From Stropharia rugosoannulata (taxonomy: Eukaryota; Basidiomycota; Agaricomycetes; Agaricales; Strophariaceae), in the NCBI GenBank assembly GCA_028532985.1, contig JANCIK010000012.1, positions 620,001 through 684,000 on the forward strand: DNA of 64,000 nucleotides, in the 5' to 3' direction. The position numbers and the translations under genes were made by a program. The notes under the pieces were generated by a model, which saw nothing but the letters and a program-made list of their open reading frames with translations, did no database searches and was not told the DNA's origin. Numbering within the stretch: the stretch's first letter is position 1; every line of letters begins with the position of its first letter. Below are positions 12,934 to 23,845 of this stretch, in pieces.

Positions 12934-15900
12934 ATGCACAGGCTTCCTCGCTCCTCGCAGGGCCTCAAGGCTCAAGGGAAGGCGGTGACCATTGGTTTAC
13001 GGTACGTGTTTAATGTGATTTCATCAAAGGTGACCTCCCAACGATACACTCAGCGCCGAGGATGCTTCAAGAATATGGGAGAGGCGAGCGCCTCTCACCC
13101 CAGACGCAGTATATGAACTGACGTCGCGCTATAATGCAAAGGTTGTGGTTGCACCGAGCGCCAAACGCGTTTTCACAGACGCTGAATACCAGAAGGTTCT
13201 TCGCCAGTCTGAATGCTGCAGTTGGAGGTGTCTTACGCCGTTTCTAGGCTGGCGCACAGCTCGGTTCTCGCGTCAATTCATGCAATTTCGTAGTGGGAAT
13301 CAAGGAGCCTCCTATCTCAGAAGCTGAGGGCGGCGCCAGTTCGACTCATTTCATGTTCTCCCATACGGCCAAGGGCCAACCGTACAACACACCATTATTG
13401 GCGCAATTTGTAGATCGACCACCCGAACGACTCAAAGAAGGCGACTCTGCGTCGAAAATTAATACTATACTGAATACTTTAACGGCAAGAAATAGGCCCA
13501 CACTTATTGATTTCGAACTCTTGACTGACGCGGATGGTAAACGGACGGTTGGATTTGGATGGTACGCTGGAGGTGTGTATACTCTGTGCTTGACTTGAGA
13601 GCTTTACTGATTTGTTTCAGTCGCCGGGGTGCTTGAATCGCTTTCGTCCATGGCGCATTCTCATTTGGAAATAGGCGTTGCGTCGCCCTTCCTTGTGCGT
13701 TTGGTGTATCTTATACACGTCGTTATTGTCCTGATGTCTTACAGTACACTCCTCGCCCCCATACACAATCATCTCTAACAGAATTGCGCAAATCCTTACG
13801 GAAAATTGGAGAAGCCATTGCCACTAATGGCACCCCGCCTCAATTGGGCCCATTCATCTTTGGGTTGACGGGGTAAGTAAATAATGTATGCTTACCTATT
13901 CTCGCTGGTTTAATTGCTGCCATAGGACTGGAAAGGTTGCGGAAGGGTGTCTCTCCATTTTATCGGAACTGCCTATCGAACATGTTAAAGTCGAGGACTT
14001 GCCGAATATTGTTAATAGAAATGATAAAAACGCTCTGAAAAAGGTATGTAGATTGCTTCTAGCCTCGTAGAAATCAGTGTTTAATACTTTTCAGATATAT
14101 CTTGTGCATGCCAAACCGCAAGATTACTTTGTCAGACTGGATGGGCAAAAATACGACAGGACACATTACTATCAATCTCCTCAGTCATATATTTCAGTGT
14201 TTGCTGATAAGGTGGGCCTTTTTTATGCATCCTTTCATTATGATTCTGAGGGCAGTAACAGATAGCTCCGTATTTAACGCTGTTCCTTAATGGCACCGGC
14301 TGGTCACCCTCGTATCCAAGATTAATGTCTAATGAACAACTCAGCGTTGCTCTTGCGCGCGCTGCTAATTACCGGGGTGCAAGGTTTACCAACATTGGCG
14401 ATATAAGCTGTGACGTCGAGGTTTGTCAAACGCATCTCCCCTCTGTTCGCTGTGCGAACTGTATGCTGATTGTATCGACGTAGGGTGGCCTAGAATTTAT
14501 GACCAAAGCTACAACGCTCTCATCCCCGTACTTTAAAGTGCGGCCACCCACACTGCCCACCAGCCTGCCGTCGGTCCAGATAATGTCTGTCGATATCCTG
14601 CCTGCTTCCATCCCGCTCGATGCGTCACGCAGCTTCTCGGATGCGTTTATGCCGTACCTAAAGGCCGCTATCAACCGGCAAGTTAATGATGAGCCATACC
14701 CCGAGGAGTTGCAGCGTGCTATCATTGCCACGAATGGTGAACTCACAGAGAAGCACAAATGGCTTTTGCCCAGCGTCCATGCGTACTTTGAGAAGCTTGC
14801 TCAGGCCACTGAGACAGAGGGGCAAACGCATGAAGTTTCCGCCTCGGTAGACTCATTGGCGACGACGTCTGAGGATTCCCTGCCGAAGGCTGTAGGGGGA
14901 GCACCGACGAAGAAGCACAAGATTCTCATAATGGGCAGCGGGATGGTTGCACAGCCTGCGGTAGACCTGCTCGCAGGTAAACCTGATGTGGAACTGCTAA
15001 TCGGTGTGTAGCGCAGCTGTTGTTCTTGGGGACTATGGTGCTTAACATTCCACGCTGTTTCATAGCCAGCAACTCTCTGGTTGAATTGCAGGCTCTAGCG
15101 GCGCCACACGCACATGTCAAGTACAGGGTCATCGACGTCAACGACATCAAGTCGTATGTGGGACTCATCAAAGAAAGCGATGTGGTGGTCAGGTACGACC
15201 ATTCCGCCGTGGATTCATGGTCATGGACTGACCAGCGTATCATTTTACTCTTTCTAGCTTGCTCCCAGCAGATATGCATCCTGCTATTGCCGAAGCTTGC
15301 ATTGAGAGAAGGAAACACATGGTCACCGCCTCGTATGTTTCGCCCCAGATGGATGCCTTGAATAACGAGTAAGTGCCCACGCCTTGCTCTTTTCCTATTT
15401 ATGTTGAACCATCCTGTCGGTGACATAGTGCTTTGGCGAGAGATGTTCTCATTCTCAATGAAATTGGCCTCGACCCTGGCATCGATCACTGTTCCGCAAT
15501 GATCTTGTTGGGTAGACTTAAAGGCCAGGATCAATCCGTTGTCTCGTTTACTTCGTTCTGCGGCGGCCTTCCTGCTCCTGATGACTCCCATGTCCCTCTC
15601 CGGTACAAGTTCAGCTGGAGGCCACTCGGCGTCTTGAATGCAGCGCTCAATGATGCCAAGTACCTTCTGAATAATAAGGTTAGTGACAAGTGAACTGTGA
15701 GTTCCCGCATATCCCCTGACCAACAAAACCAGAACGTCCGAGTGCCCTCCGAGTATCTGCTCTCGTCTTATTTCCCCAAGTTGCCTATCACGAAGGATTT
15801 CGAGCTTGAAGGACTGCCCAACAGGGATAGCTTGAAATACATTTCGAAGTATAAATTGGATACAGATGGTACAACCGATCTTGCAACATTCGTGCGAGGA

Positions 15901-16754
15901 ACTCTCAGGTAATTATACTTGACTACTGCGGTCTTCGGCCATTCTCATGCACTCTCAACAGGTATCCTGGGTTCAGTTCGTTAATGGGATCCTTCAAGAA
16001 GGTCGGCCTTCTCAACAACAGAGATAAGATGCACCTTGCAGGCTGGGAGACATTCTTTCCCCAATGTCTGGCTTTGATGTCAAGGTCCAACACGCTACCT
16101 CCCCTCTCGACCCTCGTGTCTGTTGAGGAAATAAGCTCCCTGCAAGAAGCCCTGCAGTGGCTGGGCCTGCTCCGTCCCCCTATCTTCACAGAGGCCCTCC
16201 ATATCCGTATGCCGCCTCTCCCCAGCGGCGAACTCACGCCAATCGAGATCTTCGCTTACCTTCTTGGACACCGCCTGCGCTATGCTCCGCACGAGCGCGA
16301 TATGGTCGTCCTCTCGCACGAGATCATCACCGCCGACCGCACGTCGCAGCGCCGCGAGCGCACAACGTCCACGCTGATCGCATACGGAGAGCTTCCCGGA
16401 GACCCGCACGTCAAGACGCGGCCAGCATCGGCGATGGCGCGCACGGTCGGCTTGCCTGTCGCGCTCGCGGCACTGCGCGTTGCTCGAGGCCAGGTGTCTA
16501 TTCGGGGCGTGGCTAGCCCGCTGGCGAAGGAAATCTATAACCCTCTTATGGAAAGCTTATCACATAGGGGCATTTCTATGGTTGAGAAAACGATCCCGAT
16601 AATGCAAGGGTCGACGACAGTTGAGCAGACGTTGCTTGATGCGGACACTCTGCGCGAAGAGGCAGCGGTAGAGCCTGTTGTAGATCCGAACATGCATGAC
16701 CTTGACCAGGATGAGGGGTGGATGCGGGAGCAGGAAAACTTGCCTTTGAGGTAA
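12934..16754 (+). CDS. bifunctional saccharopine dehydrogenase (AASS/LKR-SDH type)
   Basis: Fourteen exons give 1,035 aa: 12934-13001, 13054-13195, 13248-13572, 13621-13694, 13745-13872, 13926-14043, 14095-14211, 14262-14420, 14484-15003, 15066-15192, 15258-15368, 15429-15678, 15733-15908, 15962-16754. The N-terminal half resembles lysine-ketoglutarate reductase/Lys1 (RRAPLTPDAVYEL near residue 35, then HFMFSHTAKGQ, LIDFELLTD, FIFGLTGTGKVAEG). The C-terminal half, from about residue 523, is saccharopine reductase/Lys9-like: Rossmann KILIMGSGMVAQPAV, then SLLPADMHPAIAEACI, NEIGLDPGIDHCSAM, FCGGLPAPDDSHVPLRYKFS and a TVGLPVALAA end block. In fungi these activities complete lysine synthesis by the alpha-aminoadipate route, and they are usually described as two separate enzymes. 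The reaction direction in vivo is inferred. The N-terminus is short and basic. Confidence 0.92.
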
Positions 16755-17331
16755 AATTTCTTGCGTAAATTGTGGGATGTTACATTAGCCTTTTGAGCGC
16801 ATTTTCGCCTTCTGACTGCTGGCATTCTTGTAGAGTATTTTATTCCCTTCGTAGCTGTATTATAGCAAGACTCCATATAACACCATGGTTGCATGTGTAT
16901 TGTTGATTATCCTGATTCATGGAGCTGTGTAGGCGATAGGAATGGTTCGAAATAAATAATTGTACGTGAGAGGATATATGGAAGCATACGATGCAGTGAG
17001 ATGTGCTTATTATTAGCACGTAGTAAAAGAGTTAAGCAAAGGGAGAGGCGCAACGCTGCATTGCCAGAGAGGGAAAAACCAAAGATTAGAGAGAACAAAG
17101 GCAGCGGACGATAGATCCGGCTGATCGTCCAGGGAAAACGGTGGCGAGGCGCACGATTTAACCGAGCACCTTTGAGGGCAAAGTACAACAACAGCTAGCA
17201 GGTAGCAGTGATATCCAAATGAGCTGCGAAATGATGAACAGACATGGAGCACAGCAAAGAGGACGGCAAGGATGCGTAAAAATCGAGAACAAACGCACGT
17301 CCAACAACACTTATCGGCCTCCGTGGCGAAT
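16755..17331. other. convergent 3' intergenic region
   Basis: Lies between the stop codons of the saccharopine dehydrogenase gene (+) and the Rho GTPase gene (-). Only short frames, antisense or out of phase with both neighbours. It should contain both 3'UTRs. Confidence 0.5.
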
Positions 17332-18143
17332 CTACATGACCACGCACTTTCTCTGCTTGATGCTGCGGGTCCATCGTCCTTTGAAGCTTTCCCGCAGAGC
17401 GGATTCGAAAACATCTTTGACGCCTTTGCCGGTTTTCGCGCTGCATTCTCTGTAGCCGGCCCCGATATCCTTTGCAACGGCCGCGCCGTGCTCTGGCGTG
17501 ATTGGTGCCTGTCCTTGTGCTGAAAGCATTCTAATCGTCGTAGGATCAGATCGCAAGTCGGTTTTCGTGCCAATTAGTAGCAGTGGTGTTGCGGGGCAGA
17601 AATGGGAGACCTCTGGGTACCACTGTGGACATAGAAGGGCGCAGGCGGGGCTGGTTAAGCGCGAAAAGGGGCCATTTGCAATAAAAACGCACCTTATCCA
17701 GGACATTCGCTAGACTCGTCGGGAAGTCAATGGAGAAAACGATGAGTATTACATCGCTCTCTGGATAGCTGAGGGGTCGCAGCCTATCGTATTCCTCTTG
17801 GCCGGCGGTGTCCCACAAGGCGAGCTCAATAAGTTTGGAGTCGTGCTGCACCAGAGTGACGTAGTTTTCGAACACGGTTGGAATATATGCCTAAGGGCCG
17901 CAAGAGCAATCAAAGATACAGCCTGCATTGGGGCACGCGCTACGCATATCTGACGCACTTCTGGGAACCGGTTCTCGGCGTAGACGATGAGGAGACAGGT
18001 CTTGCCGCAACCACCTGCCAGAGATCGACATATGCATATTAGAGCCCGATCGTGGGGGGAACACGTGCAGACTCACCGTCTCCAACTACGACTAGCTTTC
18101 GTTTGGCGTCTGGTCGCCGTGAGGATGCTGCGACGGTCTCCAT
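17332..18143 (-). CDS. Rho-family small GTPase
   Basis: Four exons on the minus strand (18077-18143, 17959-18014, 17693-17890, 17332-17622) encode 203 aa. Visible motifs: P-loop GDGGCGKT (residues 21-28), switch [10 protein letters not shown] (43-51), switch [20 protein letters not shown] (67-84), GTKTDL (the usual NKxD/TKxD base-recognition site), [10 protein letters not shown] and a C-terminal CAAX box CVVM for prenylation, preceded by basic residues. The FENY switch I and the Rho insert-like segment before ECSAK mark the Rho rather than Ras or Rab family. It would cycle at the plasma membrane and steer actin, polarity or wall growth. It is closest in feel to the Rho1/Rho2/Rho3 group; I cannot assign the subtype by eye. 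Confidence 0.93.
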
Positions 18144-19354
18144 TGTCATTGTTCAATGTCTGGAGCACCGACGGCGGTAGTGGCGTCAACTTGCATTGGG
18201 CGCCAATCACGTGGTCGTTTCATCACTACCCAAGCGGCCAGCGAGTGAGCAGCGAGCGCTCACTTGGCGACGTTTACATGCAATCTTGATTAGTAGCAAG
18301 TACATTTTTTTTTAAATTGTTACACTCAGTACTATACAGTCAGGCTTATAAAATTAAATACTCTACCGTTTGAGGTTATTCCCTTGGTCACGTTAAGTTC
18401 CCATGATCCAACTCCAATCCAACTCTTTGAAATTTTTTGACTTCAACTACTAGTAGTACCTCATGGTATTGAGAGCTCAATATCAATGTCACAGATACAC
18501 AAGCTGCATGTGATGGAATCACAAGGCGCATATATGCTCATTTTTCTCTTTCTCTCTCAGAATGGTGGATAGTCGAACTAGTTGTATGCAAAGCATTTAC
18601 GCCTTCGATCTGACTAAAGAGAGAAGTACGGAACAATAGGAACTTACCATATATCGTGTTATATAACAATAGTACTTTGTGTATTTAGATGCCGCTGACT
18701 CTAATACCAGGAGTATCATTCAACCGAAACCATTCAATATATTTCGAGGTGAAGTTTCGTATTATTTGTGCTCGATGTTATACTTATATTGATCACCACC
18801 TGAAATATTTATATCCTAGATGTCAAGGTTTCTACCTTCGTGCAACTAGCAGGACCCAGTTTGTGTTGCGTGTGACCAGCAAAATCCCTTGGTTTTGCAA
18901 GCAAAAAAGAAGAAATTATTAGGAAATGTGGGTGGAAGAGCATAACAGAGGCGTGAGGCGTATTGCTGAAGTTCGAACACCATAGTCTCCCTATGCAACG
19001 TAGGCGCAAGACGGCTTGCGAAGTAACACACACGTCGACCACGTAAGAGATGATGAGGCGAACCAACAGAAATGCCGGTCAATGGCGCGTACGACTACAT
19101 ATTTAAACAAGGGGTAAGCAAGAAGGCGGATACTTTAAGTGGGCAGAACATGCATGTCATATAATAAGATTACGAGCGAAAAACTGTACGATTCGAGGAC
19201 AAAGGCAACGCAGAGAATGGGGGGCATAGAAGGACGACGGCCGGAGAATGTCAGAGCAAAGCGTGGGTAGTTACAGGGGGGCATGCAAAGTATGACACAA
19301 GGAAGGGAAGTGGATAAACGGATGGGGGTGCAAACGGAGAAGATGGAGGTATAC
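18144..19354. other. intergenic, no gene seen
   Basis: Holds the Rho gene promoter and the TFIIS 3' region. AT-rich, with only short unsupported frames. Confidence 0.5.
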
Positions 19355-20732
19355 TCATGAGAACTTCCATCTATAATAGTTGTGGTTAGAGTTTGAGCGA
19401 CCACTGACGAGACGGCGGACATACTTGTTTTGGCAGACTGTACAACTAGTTGTTCAGAAGAAGGAAGAAGCGTCGGTAAGTTACGTGGCCAGAGCAGAGG
19501 ACATATAAAGCTTACGTTACGAAGGTCTGCAAGTTTGGATATAATTAGTTGTGCAACAGTAAGAAGAGATAGGTTTAACACACAGTCATGGGTTCATCAG
19601 CACTCCGTGTTTGTTGCTGTCGGTAAACACACTTGCGCTGTAATTCAACAGATGAATGTCGATTGGATTGCAGTATCCAGAATAAAACGAACCTGTTTGC
19701 ATCGCGAGCATTGGAAGGCGTCTGTCTCCGCTTGCTTCTCTGCGGCTGACAGCGACTTGAAGAGATTCTCTTCTTTGATCTTCTGATCGGCCGCCTTGCG
19801 CTCCTCTGAAGCCATATCCTGAAAAACATATCAGATTTTTGCGTGAGCATGAATATAATTCTTCACACACCTGGCTGCTCATCTGAGCTAACTTTTCGGG
19901 GGACAGACCGCCCTCGACGATGCTGGCTCGCAGGCCAGGGTTACTCTTGTCCTTCAGATTAACGAAGAGTGACCTTATTTTGCTTTTGTATGCAGCATTG
20001 GTTGAACCATTGGCTTTGTAAACGGCGTTTTCGATGCCCTTGGCCTTTTCAAGAACAAGCTCGACAGCTATAAAGAGGTCATTTACCCCGTCAAAAACCA
20101 AAAACAGGATAAATAACGCACGGGCTGTGGCATCACATGCGATGGAGTCGTATATCATCTCCACACATTTGTCTCGTGTGGCATCTCCCAAGGCTGCTTT
20201 GATGCCGTCTCCTTTCGCGGTGCGCAGCGTAGAGGCCGCACCGCCCGCAGATACTGGCGTTCCCGCTTTAGCTGCGGGCTTCTCTGAGAGTTTATGAGCA
20301 TAAGTGGATATGACAAAGATGTGACACATACCAGGGCCACCCGTCGGAGTATTCCCGCCTGCCTTCAGCTTTGCCTTTTCCACTGCCGTCTTCCAATGCT
20401 TCACGATTTCCTTTGCGAGATCGGACACGGGTTTCGACTTGTGCATGCGCAGCTTCCCGACCGCGAGGCCGATTTTGCTCTCCTGAGACGATGGTCATCA
20501 TGAGCTGTGGGAAAGGAGAAAGGGCGACGAAAAAAACGGGCAGCAACACCCACCCTTAGGATTGCTTCTGTCACATTTTTCTGCTTAAGCGGGCTCAGGA
20601 TACCGATGATGTCCTAGAAAGGGTAAAGGATCAGCAAAAACGAAATGACAGGGTTAACGTAGGGCTTACCTGGTCGTTGACAGCGCTTTGCAACTGTTTA
20701 ACTGTTTTCTTCAGCTCTAACACGTCCGACAT
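19355..20732 (-). CDS. DST1: transcription elongation factor TFIIS
   Basis: Ten exons on the minus strand (20670-20732, 20554-20613, 20332-20482, 20122-20283, 19871-20067, 19693-19818, 19584-19637, 19516-19526, 19425-19445, 19355-19370) give 286 aa, a normal TFIIS length. Domain I (LW/TFIIS N) is at the start (LSPLKQKNVTEAILR, KHWKTAVEKAK). Domain II begins with RDKCVEMIYDSIA and contains KSKIRSLFVNLKDKSNPGLR. The C-terminal zinc ribbon has C248-x2-C251-x24-C276-x2-C279 with the acidic hairpin RSADEPMT (264-271) and ends in NKWKFS. The hairpin enters the RNA polymerase II active site and stimulates cleavage of backtracked RNA. The 3' end is cut into exons of 11, 21 and 16 nt, so automatic models may miss the ribbon. 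It is divergent from PRP46. Confidence 0.94.
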
Positions 20733-21060
20733 GGTCTACTAGGTGCTTTTACAGAGTACTAATCACGGTATCGACGGCTACGATCCTATTCCTTCACTAT
20801 TTCAGCCTAGACTGTCGCAATAATCCCGGCAGGCCCACAAGAAACGGTGTTTGCTTGGTCAACGTTGATAAACGCCCGACGCGAATGTGTCACTGTCTGA
20901 AGCCAATGCCAAATATAGCCAAACACATGCTCGCTGTTCGCTCTTGTTTTGTCTTTCGTCGACCAACACGCCCCTAGTCCGATTCCTTTGACTGTCTTTT
21001 TGACGGGTATCCACGACTAGGAACCTTGGCAGGCGTCAGAGACCGCATATACTCATCAAA
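20733..21060. promoter_or_regulatory. shared divergent promoter, TFIIS / PRP46
   Basis: The 328 bp between the two start codons must contain both promoters, with both 5'UTRs. I see no clear TATA box on either side, in keeping with housekeeping expression. Co-regulation is inferred from geometry only. Confidence 0.55.
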
Positions 21061-22811
21061 ATGGCGTCAACAGCAACGCTTCCTGCCCTTGAATCACTGC
21101 ACAGACGGAGCGTTAAGAGAACGAGGGACATATTTGCATTCGAATCGGAGGATACACTGGTGGAGGATGAGGGCAGGTGCGCATATATCCACTTTACTGC
21201 TAATATGTAACCTAATTAAGGCTATGCAGCGCGCGAGTTAGGCTTGCTGTCAAAATTCACGACGAATATCGGGACTTCAAAGAACTTCCTGCCGGCCTGA
21301 TGGCACAGCAGGGTCCAGTAGGCCCATCGCGTCCAGCAGCTCCTCCAAATCGGAAAATGATTACGGGAGGAGGTACGATGAGTGACATTTTGCCTTGAAT
21401 TCAAACTAAAGACTATTCCTCAGAAATTGAACCCAATACATCACGAATGATTGCTACAATTGACAAAACTCCTCAAGCGAAACCATCCACCCTTGCCTCC
21501 TCCACCAAACTTTCTCAGGCACTCGCACTGCACAAGACGACACGGACTGTGAAGCCAGAATACCACCCGCCATGGAAGCTGACGCGCGTCATTTCCGGCC
21601 ACTTGGGCTGGGTGCGCAGTGTCGCCGTCGAGCCAGGAAACAAATGGTTTGCCACGGGTGCCGGTGATCGTGTGATTAAGATTTGGGATCTAGCGAGCGG
21701 CGAGCTAAAGCTCTCGCTGACTGGCCACATTTCGACCGTCCGAGGACTAGCGGTGTCATCTAGGCATCCGTATCTCTTCTCATGTGGAGAAGACAAAGTA
21801 AGCGTCACCTTTACCTTAAACTTTATGTCCGTTTGTGCTGATTGAGCGCGTATCGCCACCCGTTCTGCTAGATGGTGAAGTGTTGGGATCTGGAAGCTAA
21901 TAAGGTTATTCGTCATTACCACGGACATCTTTCTGGTGTCTATTCTTTGTCTTTACATCCCACACTCGACGTTCTTGTCACTGCCGGTCGCGATGCGTCT
22001 GCTCGTGTCTGGGACATGCGTACAAAGGCGCAGATCCACGTTCTTTCGGGGCACACTGCAACCGTCGCGGATGTAAAATGCCAGGAGTCGGACCCTCAAG
22101 TTATCACCGGAAGCATGGATTCCACCGTCAGGTAAGTTTTTCCCTATGGCTATAATCGGCCGACTGACCTTCATTTTGCTGCGCAGGCTGTGGGATCTTG
22201 CAGCAGGAAAGACAATGACGACACTAACACATCACAAGAAATCCGTACGCGCTCTGGCAATTCATCCCACAGAATACTCGTTCGCATCCGGTTCAGCGGG
22301 CGGGAACAATATCAAGAAATGGAAGTGCCCTGAGGGCGCATTCGTATTCAACTTCAGCGGCCACAATGCGATCATCAACACCCTATCCGTGAACGCAGAA
22401 GGTGTATTCTTCTCTGGAGGTGCGTTTTATTCTACTTCGTTTGTATAGCCCGCCTCTTCCTGCGAAGCTCAGTTGCTTCTGCTTCTGCGTCTTACTTATT
22501 TTTGTTTTTGCGCCGTTGGACACACTTCAACGTGATGCAAGAAATGCGTATGCATATCAGCGGGCATCGTCTTCTACTTTAACCAACAGTCATTAATTTA
22601 CCCTCTTTTGTACATAGGCGACAACGGCACGCTCACATTCTGGGACTATGCAACTGGCACACCGTTCCAGAACCTCGACGATATCCCACAGCCGGGCTCG
22701 CTCGAAGCCGAGGCAGGCGTGTTCTGTTCAACGTTCGACCAGACCGGCACGCGTCTTATCACTGGTGGCGCAGACAAAACAATCAAGATTTACGCAGAGC
22801 AGGCGCAGTGA
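21061..22811 (+). CDS. PRP46: pre-mRNA-splicing factor PRP46 (PLRG1), WD40
   Basis: Six exons (21061-21176, 21230-21372, 21424-21797, 21872-22131, 22187-22419, 22618-22811) encode 439 aa. After a roughly 135-residue N-terminal extension, [21 protein letters not shown] opens a seven-bladed WD40 propeller with repeated GH..WD units: [66 protein letters not shown], the variant [22 protein letters not shown] and [11 protein letters not shown]. This order, the HHKKSVRA block and the SGGDNGTL motif are those of Prp46/PLRG1, a core member of the Prp19-associated (NTC) spliceosome complex in the nucleus. The last intron is 198 nt, about four times longer than the others. Confidence 0.94.
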
Positions 22812-23845
22812 GCCGTAAGAATTAGGTGCCGTTTGCCTCACCCCATCGCACTTAATCATATATTTATGGAAGGTGTTCTTTTGTTGCTTACCTGTATTGT
22901 ACACCTGCATTCCAATCTATACACATGTATAATTTGCTTTCGGAAATTTCTCCTCTGCGACTTTGCGAGCGAGTAACGTCAAATGCAGCATTCATCCCGA
23001 GGAATATGTAATACTTCTACCGCTTCTCCACGGCAGACAAGTCTGAAAAACGAGTCACACTCGGTGCGCTCCCAGAGGCGGTGCTATCGCAGAGGTCCAC
23101 AGGTACCAAGTCGTGGACAATGACGACCGAAAGCGGGGGCGCCTTAAATATACCTACGGCGGGTGCGCGCCGTTCAGGAATTCTGATCTGAGATCGCAGC
23201 AAAGGTAGGGAAGGCTGCCACATCTCGGACCTTATACAAACCGACATGCAAACTGAATAGGATCTGAGCTTGTCTACTCCATAACGTACTCTGGCAATGT
23301 TCTTAACTCTAAAGTTTAACAGAGAGCCAGCTTCCCGCCTGAAAGTGCGCTCAGAATAACCAGAACCCTGATGCGCTTTTTTCAACTCTATGTTATAGGA
23401 AGTACTACGTCGCATTGACGACTGTTAACGTTCCCCTGCTGAGAACGATATATATGTACATGAGTAGAGATTTAAGGCATCAAGTACCCTGGAATAACAG
23501 CACAATATCCACATTTGTACTACCTAGAAAGAAAAGAAACTCGACACACAAAAGACCACAAAAGATAAGTCAGAAACATGGTACATCGATAGCACGGCAT
23601 GGGGGATAGCAATACAGCGGCGGGGGCAAAAAGCGAGAACAAGATAAAACCCATTTGTCCTGAGAGGAAGAAGACAGACCAAACGAAGAAAGATGGAGTG
23701 GAGTGGAGAATAATTGTACATGGGCTTCCAAACGTTCATCAAATAAATGCCATCAGACAGATAGAAGATAGGTGGGATGGTGGGAATCAAAGGAGGGTAA
23801 GTTCACATCGTGTTTGTGGGGAACACGAAGTGCAGGATAAACACA
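22812..23845. other. convergent 3' intergenic region
   Basis: Between the stops of PRP46 (+) and the MED25-like gene (-). Several short frames, none supported by splice signals or recognisable sequence. Confidence 0.5.
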
